From NCBI RefSeq assembly GCF_905147045.1, contig NC_065903.1, positions 12,772,001 to 12,836,000 of the forward strand: DNA of 64,000 bases, given 5' to 3'. Below the pieces are notes generated by a model that saw only the letters and a program-made list of their open reading frames with translations, did not search any database and was not told the origin of the DNA. The position numbers and the translations under genes are program-made. This document shows, one piece after another, positions 57,350-64,000 of this stretch. The stretch is from Nymphalis io (lineage: Eukaryota; Arthropoda; Insecta; Lepidoptera; Nymphalidae). Position 1 is the first letter of the stretch, and the number at the start of each line of letters is the position of its first letter.

Positions 57350-57681
57350 GAAAGCTTTGTAGAAGAATGGATTGAAAGCATTATCGCTTTGTCCTAGTGG
57401 TTCGATGAAAGCTGTTACGCTTTTCGAAGGATAGATTGAAAGCCTTACCGCTTTATCCTGATGATCTGCTGAAAGCTGACACGCTTTGCAGTGAGGTTAG
57501 GCTCAAATCTGTCTTGACCCAAGGTTGATGCTGAAAGCTGTAACGCTTTGCAATGTGTTCCAAGTGCTGCTTCTGAGCAAAGCTGAAAGCTCAAACGCTT
57601 TGCTGTATGCTAGAGCTGTAACGTGCTGAAAGTTTGTACGCTTTGCTTTGTGTGAGGTTGAAAGCTGTCTGTAAACGCTTT
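57350..57681 (+). repeat. Array of eight short hairpins (AAAGC-N6-GCTTT)
   Basis: Eight units share the pattern TGAAAGC, a six-base spacer, GCTTTG. AAAGC (AAAGT in unit 7) starts at 57375, 57408, 57439, 57472, 57534, 57586, 57629 and 57661. Spacers vary (ATTATC, TGTTAC, CTTACC, TGACAC, TGTAAC, TCAAAC, TTGTAC) while the complementary arms are kept; the last unit has an 11-base loop. The first four and the last are spaced 31-33 bp apart, others 43-62. A plain AAAGCTTT precedes the array at 57350. It ends about 95 bp before copy 2 of the 168-bp repeat. Function unknown. Confidence 0.85.
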
Positions 57682-57775
57682 GCTTGCGTGCGTGCCATGC
57701 GCTGTGCCATTTTGGCTGGACGTGACGTCGAGAAGCAACGCGAGAGCGCGTTGAGGGACAGAATGGCCGTGTCAG

Positions 57776-57943
57776 AGATAATACATTTAAGCGGGTATAC
57801 GACGTCACTTATTAGAATAGGAACACCACACAACGTGATGTATGTCATGTAGGTTGGTCGGTTGTCAGACGTCAAGTGTGAAAATTGTAAGACGGGTGCC
57901 TATTTTATTATGTAGCCGACTGATGGAAATATAAAATATAAAT
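57776..57943 (+). repeat. 168-bp direct repeat, copy 2
   Basis: About 95% identical to 50996-51162 by eye, same orientation, with the same left edge (AGATAAT) and right edge (AATATAAAATATAAA). The hairpin array precedes this copy but not copy 1. Confidence 0.85.
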
Positions 57944-58006
57944 TTGTTTTTATTTTTTATTTAGTCCTTAAAATATTTATGTGCATGCTTAAGAAATAAT
58001 TATAAC

Positions 58007-58215
58007 TGCCTCGTTGATGGCTAAATGTAAGGCCGCAGAACCAGAGTTGGATTGCCGTCCCATGGAATTATGAGAGATAGGGAATAGAGACTGCACCTGT
58101 GCTTGTGTTCTATAATATGTCATGCGCAGTTGGCTTATCTCTCTTAAGACCATTCTCAACTGGTCCGCCGTGGCCAAAAACGTTCCGGAGGCCAGTATTA
58201 TTATTATTATTTATT
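58007..58215 (+). mobile_element. SINE E, 3' two thirds
   Basis: TGCCTCGTTGATGGCTAAAT (worn head), AGAACCAGAGTTGGATTGCC, GGGAATAGAGACTGCACCTG, ATGCGCAGTTGGCTTATCTC and GTCCGCCGTGGCC, then an ATT tail. It matches a common lepidopteran SINE from memory. The minus-strand open frame across it is a by-product. Confidence 0.65.
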
Positions 58216-58314
58216 ATGTAATTATTATGTTCATATAGAACGAATTATTCTACAAGTATTTATAATTTTGTACGAAGTTTATGAATGAAATGAAGTTGTC
58301 GTGCTATATGACAT

Positions 58315-58528
58315 ATAATAAATCTGTAACTGATCGCTGTCCTTACATGGAAGATATATGAGTAAAACTATTATCGGGAGGCCTTTATCAAAGCAATAGA
58401 ACGCAAAACAGTGATTGTTAGAATTTTTGTCCATTTGTTTGTGCGTTTGTGCACGCTTATCTTAGAAACGGAATAACTGTTTTGGGTGCGGTATTCACTT
58501 ATATATTGTGGCAAACTTCACTTACAAT
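58315..58528 (+). repeat. Dispersed repeat D, copy 2
   Basis: ATAATAAATCTGTAACTGAT, GGAAGATATATGAGTAAAAC, GTGCGTTTGTGCACGC and ATTGTGGCAAACTTCACTTA match copy 1. This copy lacks the fold-back arm seen at 33316-33329. Confidence 0.78.
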
Positions 58529-58695
58529 TTAATGTTTGTTTTATTTCAACTGGTTCATAAATAAAAAAGTTATGTCAATTAAAAGAATCATGTCAAACAT
58601 TTATTTGAGAAAAATGCTATAAAATAACTGTTCAGTTTAATTGCTTGAAACTACCAACAAATGACAATTTGTAAAATGATGATGATTGAAAGTTA

Positions 58696-58976
58696 ATAAT
58701 AATAATAATAATAATAATATCCTGGGACATTTTTCACACACGACCATCTGATCCCAAATTAAGCTTGTACAAAGCTTGTGCTATGGAAACCAGACAACTG
58801 ATATACTACATATACTACTATTCTTTTTGTAAATACATACTTATATAGATAATTACACCCAGACTCAGGGACAAACGGACATGTTCATGCACACAAATGT
58901 CTGTCCTGGGTGGGAATCGAACCCACAACCTTCGGCGTGAAAGGCAAGTGTTCTACCAACCACGCCAACCGGCTCG
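58696..58976 (-). mobile_element. SINE B, full length
   Basis: In minus sense: head GCCGGTTGGCGTGGTTGG, anticodon-like region CTTTCAC, B box GGTTCGATTCCCACCC, body to CATAGCACAAGCTTTGTACA, then CCCAGGATATTATTATTATT. It is the best-preserved copy of the family. It looks Glu-tRNA-like in the anticodon position but lacks a closed acceptor stem, so it is not a tRNA gene. Confidence 0.88.
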
Positions 58977-59404
58977 TCAAAATATAAATAGGAACAAAAC
59001 AACGTTAAAAATTGATAGTTTCACAGATTTAGAAGTCCTATCTAGATCCGGATGCGGCGAAAACCAGTAAATACTAATATCCCACAAAAATAAAACTAAA
59101 AATGTTGATAAATATGGTGAAATATTATAAGCCTGCTCTTAGTAATTTCTTTAAGTTATTCGTAAGAAATAAATAATTAATTTCTGAAAGATATCAAACT
59201 TTCTTTCGATAAAGAAAATGTAAATTTTCTTATTTATTGTAAAAAAATTCCACCCGTTCGGTAAAAATTACTCGAGCGAAACACCAGTGAAAGAATCTCA
59301 GCGATTTGGAATAATTAATAATCTGTTATAAAAACATATTTAATATAAATCACTGAACGTAGTGAACTAAAATTTCTGGTTATTCAATTTGTCTCTTCGG
59401 CTCA

Positions 59405-59482
59405 TTCCGATGCGAGTGGCTTATTGGTTAGGACGCGTGAATCCTAACCGATGATTGCTGATTCAAACCCAGAACTTAGAAA
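59405..59482 (+). mobile_element. SINE A head fragment
   Basis: GGTTAGGACGCGTGAATCCT, AACCGATGATTGC and TTCAAACCCAGAAC match the family A head. The body is absent. Confidence 0.55.
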
Positions 59483-59506
59483 GAAAAAAGATAATTCTCT
59501 TTCATG

Positions 59507-59795
59507 TCTTTTTTATGTTATAGGTAGGTGGATGGGCAAATAGGCCACCTTATGTTAAGCGGTCACCACCGCCTATAGACATCGGTTATGTTAGAATTAT
59601 TAACCATTCTGTACTTCGACAATGCGCCACCAATCTTGGGATCGAAGATGTTATGTCCCTTGTGTCTCTAGTCACACTGACTCAGTCACCTTTCAAACCG
59701 GAACGTAACAGTATTAAATATTGCTGTTTCGCGGTAAAATATCTGATGAGTGGATGGTACCTACCCAGACGGGCTTGCACTTAGTCCTACCACCT
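59507..59795 (-). mobile_element. Family C element, near full length, diverged
   Basis: Plus-strand order: TTATAGGTAGGTGGATGGGC, GGCCACCTTATGTTAAGCGG, GATCGAAGATGTTATGTCCC, TTTCAAACCGGAACGTAAC and CAGACGGGCTTGCAC. Confidence 0.75.
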
Positions 59796-60621
59796 AGTAT
59801 TAGTACTGTACGTAAAAGCATAAGTAAGTAAAAGCAACAATTAAATCATCAGTTAATAGGATCTACTGTTGGAGCCTGAGCCAGACGATAATCTGATATA
59901 TGTGTATCGAGCAACACGCATCGGTGCTTTTAGGAACTCCAACTTTGTGCTGAGAAGTAGAGAAGACGTTTGCCCAGCAGTGGACTTGGCTAGACTGTTA
60001 CTTTATTGTTCATTCCACCTGCAGTCGAGTTTATGTATATTATCAACATTTATCTGTTCTCTGAAATGTTCACAATTACGGGTTTGTAATACAGCCTTGA
60101 CAAAAATACTCCGCCCGTAAGGTTTTGCTTAATATCGCCTTAATATGCATGTTCTTAGAGAGAGTTCCAACGAAAGGTTTTCAATTATTCATTGAAAATA
60201 CAAAATGGGTTTCCATTTCGTATTTAAAATCTCCGCTAGAGAATTCCGGGTAAAATCAGACGGTATTTTTAACTATTGTTTCGGTTAAGGAAATTAAAAC
60301 AGAAATATCAGAGTTTTATATTTAAATAGTTTCATTATATTAATTAACCCATTAAGCTTAACACAGTACTAGCAATACATCATTATAATTTACTCCGTAA
60401 ATGAGTTTTAAAATAAAAAGCAAGATACGAAGCCGCACGCTGAGTGAATTAAAACAAGAAACGCGTCTCGTACAATGAGCGTACTGCGATTAGATTATCT
60501 AACTCTACGACTGGGACCGGGAGCGAGGCGTAACCTCGTCAGATACACACTCGTACATAAGACGATTAATCACGCTTGTCGTTCACTAGTTTATTGATTA
60601 AACCTACGATCAAAGCGAAGT

Positions 60622-60690
60622 AACAGCCTCTAATATCCTACAGCTGGGTTAAGGCCTCCTCTCCTTTTAAGGAGAAGATCTGGATTTATA
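60622..60690 (-). mobile_element. SINE A 3' scrap
   Basis: TAACAGCCTCTAATATCCTA, GCTGGGTTAAGGCCTCCTCT and AGGAGAAGATCTGG on the plus strand match the family A tail in minus orientation. Confidence 0.6.
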
Positions 60691-62825
60691 TTATAACAAA
60701 AATAATAATCACAAGCCATTAGCAGGAACAGATACGAGACCGGAAATGACCGCCATTGCTGATAACGGTCAGGATGTCATCATCATGTCAATAATGAAAA
60801 TAACACGAGAACGATGATGGATGGAGAGAGAGTCTGGGCGGAGGACCAACGAATTTATGTGCTTTTCGAGGCACGGAAGTGTAAATTAATTTTTAAATTT
60901 TTGTTTACTCATTCAATTCGATGACAACACAAAATTTTATCGAAAAAAAATTAAATATGTAAAATAAGGGCATCGAGGGAATGGTACTCTTATAAATAAG
61001 GTAAAATGAATCTCGATAATAGATACTAAGTCGTGCCGTTGACTCAGCTCACGATACAGGCAATCTCTCGTGTTAATTTGCAACTGTCGATAAGTCAAGT
61101 GCAAACTCTTTAATCGGCTGCTACTCGAACTTCAGCTCCGGTACTGAGCGTTAGATAGAAAATTATTTAATTTTGATATAATTTTACCTTCTATGATAAA
61201 TAATTTATAATTTTTTATCCCACTCTTAGCAATTCCAGTAAATTATAACCTAAATGTCTAAAGAGGTTGCGCAATACCTACTTAGGGTGTTACTTGGGGC
61301 GTTACACTTTAATTTTTTGTTGAGCATTCTTACAGCTAATAGACTTCTGAGAATAGGTTTTAGGAATGCAAAACTTGATAATTTGAGTACTTAGTAATTG
61401 ATAATTTAAAGAGAAACAAGAGATATAAAAATTGCTCATCGACAGAGAGACTCTCAAGACTTCAAGGATGTCCAATGTGATGCTTGAAGAACTTCAGATC
61501 ATGTGGTCTTGTTAAAAATTGAGCTAAATGCCGTCAAACAACAAACTGAGAACGTCCACAAATAAGATTTGACCTAATAACGTCTCGGTCCAGTAAAACC
61601 GCAACGCCAGCTGCGCAGCACTAAGTAGGATGTTATGACAATTTCAGTCAAGAGCCTTGGATAGATCAGGCCGTTTTTGGCATGGCTCAAAATATAAATG
61701 CATCGATCGATCTGAGTTCATATACCGTGGTAACAAAGCTAATGGTTGAGCCCTTACAAAACTATACATTTTAATTAACTAAGTATTCGATTTGAAAAAA
61801 GTGTAACTTATGAGTTTGTTCTCGGTTTTTTTCCCGGTAGAATCTACGTTATAAACTAGTGGTAGCGTTATTTTAATTATATAACATGACTATTGCACAG
61901 TACTTATCAGACTACTCGAATGAATATTATTTAAACGACCGCTCAAAAACAGCTCCTGAACAGATTTGTATCGGTACACACAACAATCGCAATCGTGGCA
62001 ATCGTGTTTTTTCTTATTTTTATATTTTCTTATTTTTTATTTTTTATTTTATTGATCAGTTATAAAATTAATAAGACATGTTTTTATCACGTAAAATCTG
62101 GAAATAAATCCTTTAAAAATAATTAATATTGTCCTTCCTTATCCTTTATATTGTTTTTTAATACATTACCGTTAATTTTATCCGCTTATATACTTAAAAG
62201 CAATTACTGTGATTTATTCATAAAAGTTAGTGAATACTATCGCGGAGTTTTATAAAACTTTTTGAGATCTACAATTCTTCTATACAAAGTTTTGATGTAT
62301 TCGTAATAGTTTTATCAGCATTCGTTACGAAGCGCCCGAACCGATAACTTCCATCTCCACTACGTTCACACTTTTCTGAAACTCATTTCATTTAACATAA
62401 TGCACATTCAGAGAATTTAATCAGTGTTTTGGTTCATTTTTTAAGTCTTCACTAATTACATCCTCTTTATAATGTATTCTCAAAGCGAATATAAAACTCA
62501 ATTTAAATTATATATATTCAAAGATTTGTCTTTAGAAACTTATTACGTTTGTATAAGTCTATATGAAGAGTCATATGAAAGAGATCATTATTGTTAAAAA
62601 TTATTGTATCGACGTTCGAGTGTATATTATATAAGTATGTAAAGGCGGAGAAAACAATTACCAAGATATTTATGAAGTACTGAGACGTATATTTTATGCA
62701 AATTTATTTAGATTTATGAAAATGTTAATAATATGCTAAAACCGTAACTCATGCAAGTACTGCCTGTATAAGATATCGATATGTGTGTATAAAATATTAC
62801 CATGATAAAATTATGCGCATAAATA

Positions 62826-62898
62826 ACGGCCTCTAAATGGCCCACTGCTGGGCTAAGGGCCTCTCCTTTGTGAGGAGAAGGTTTAATTTATGCTCATT
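62826..62898 (-). mobile_element. SINE A 3' scrap
   Basis: GGCCCACTGCTGGGCTAAGG, CTCCTTTGTGAGGAGAAGG and TTTATGCTCATTCC match the family A tail in minus orientation. The open frame that starts within it is not a gene. Confidence 0.6.
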
Positions 62899-64000
62899 CC
62901 TACTCGAAAGCAGCAAACAACCTTACACATCCTTACGAATATTATAAAAACGAATGTGAGTTTGTTTGTTAAACTTACACGTTTCACCCTTCAACCGATC
63001 ATCATCACAAGCCGAAGCGAAGCCGTTGTCGGATTTTTTAGCTTACACACGCTTTGTATAAGTGCACAGTACAGATGCTACGTACTTAGTAGCATGAAAA
63101 ATGCATGCTGCGTTAAAGAAAAGAGTAAGTTTATGAAAAAGCATCATATTATATCATATACTCTAATCATAATATTGAAAACCACTAACTATGTCTGTGA
63201 AAGTTTAAACAATGTTATTCCGTCATTAGGTTTTCCTTAGTTCTTTATTTTATTTATTTTTTAGTTTTTATATAATTGACCGTGTTTCAAAGATTTGCGA
63301 ATATAAATTAAATGAACTCCGCAAAATGGACTCATCCATTTTGATCTCAGGCGTGCTACAAAATATATGCATCTGAGCTACATTCTTTCAGTAGAAATAT
63401 ACACGAAGCGTAAGCTGTAAATATACACACTTTGCAGTAGTGAGCAAGCTTGCTTTTTAATAGCAAGGAAATTTAAATAAAGAATGGAATTCATATCCCA
63501 GCAGCAAACAGTATGACAATGTGTAACAATAAAATTTATTATTAAATAAACAAAATACAACAACACAATAAAGTACTTAATACGACAATTCCTTAACAAT
63601 GTTACCGTTCGAATGTCCAAGTTAGTTGGGTTTATTTACAGAATAGTCCTCCGAGTACACAACGCGCGTCTGACCGAAGTGTAGGCTTAACTTGGTGACA
63701 GTATGTTCCGCTCCTAACAGCGGTCTGTAACACTGTTTGTAGTTGTAAAATATACTAATCCGTTTATTAATGCTTTATAAAGCCGACTTTTGTCTACTGA
63801 AATAGGTCCTTCATTGGCTGTGATTTGCGGAGAAATGCATTCGATAAATTCAAGGCAATTTTTGATTTCATTTGATTGACTTACAAATATATGGAAATCG
63901 TGTGACAGCGTTGGTATATTATGTCTGTGTATGCTGTATAAACATATATACCTAAAACTATCTTAAAATAATGCGGCACAGATTTATCATATAAGAATTA

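Larger units (their letters stand above)
59796..64000. other. Gene-poor AT-rich end of the window
   Basis: Outside the SINE scraps there is no supported gene. A GC-rich patch lies at 60480-60560. Around 62,920-63,010, ATATTATAAAAACGAATGTG and the CCGATCATCATC that follows recall a common lepidopteran repeat motif, weakly. The 83- and 116-codon frames here have no recognisable domain. Confidence 0.3.

Noticed and set aside
57503..57875. Two open frames of about 100 codons on the minus strand
   Set aside because: They read through the hairpin array and part of the direct repeat; the translation simply mirrors the repeat units.
57290..57943. A complete solo LTR
   Set aside because: The 168-bp repeat and an upstream AATAAA hint at it, but no TG...CA ends or target-site duplication could be fixed, so only the repeats are reported.
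58902..58976. Possible tRNA-Glu gene (anticodon-like TTC) on the minus strand
   Set aside because: A and B boxes are present, but the acceptor stem does not close and a full SINE B body with ATT tail follows.
1..64000. CRISPR array, bacterial operons or Shine-Dalgarno-led genes
   Set aside because: No repeat-spacer structure. Spliced genes, poly-A-tailed SINEs and animal LINEs show a eukaryotic nuclear sequence.

Overview
This window looks like nuclear DNA of a lepidopteran insect, most likely a butterfly. It is AT-rich and intron-like, with almost no uninterrupted host coding sequence. It is peppered with repeat types typical of Lepidoptera: tRNA-headed SINEs that I name A (Metulj-like), B and E, a family C whose 3' end matches a CR1/Zenon-type LINE, and RTE, CR1, R1 and Jockey-group LINE remnants. 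The species cannot be named from the sequence alone. Family names rest on recognised motifs, not on searches.

Host or host-like genes are few. (1) A two-exon THAP zinc-finger gene on the minus strand has exons 24117-23923 and 21968-21546. The splice sites and phase agree, and the product is 205 aa. (2) Around 33.8-36.4 kb lies a convergent pair related to PIF/Harbinger transposons. On the plus strand is a HARBI1-like nuclease reduced to its N- and C-terminal parts around an intron with good splice sites. On the minus strand is a zeste/Myb-SANT-like DNA-binding protein in at least two exons. A SINE sits between their 3' ends. (3) An apparently intact tRNA-Val(TAC) gene lies at 43851-43923, minus strand.

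Layout: 1-11 kb is AT-rich intergenic or intronic DNA with scattered SINE and RTE fragments. 11.0-12.1 kb holds a LINE C-terminus. 12.4-13.2 kb holds a perfect 350-bp tandem duplication that cuts through a SINE. 13.2-21 kb has no recognised gene. 21.5-24.3 kb is the THAP gene. 24.3-33.3 kb is gene-poor. 33.3-36.4 kb is the Harbinger-like pair. 37.4-38.3 kb holds an inverted pair of family C elements. 45.0-49.6 kb is a pile-up: family C, RTE LINE, AT palindrome, CR1 LINE, then a mariner remnant. 51-58 kb is a composite locus: two 168-bp direct repeats flank a GC-rich R1-clade LINE whose 3' end is replaced by an RTE tail, followed by an array of eight small hairpins. 58-64 kb holds scattered SINEs in gene-poor DNA.

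The most unusual structures are the hairpin array at 57350-57681, the R1/RTE chimera at 56408, the direct repeats around this composite, and the core-less HARBI1 exon pair facing a zeste-like gene. Most of the remainder is retroelement sediment, and most open frames in it are not genes.
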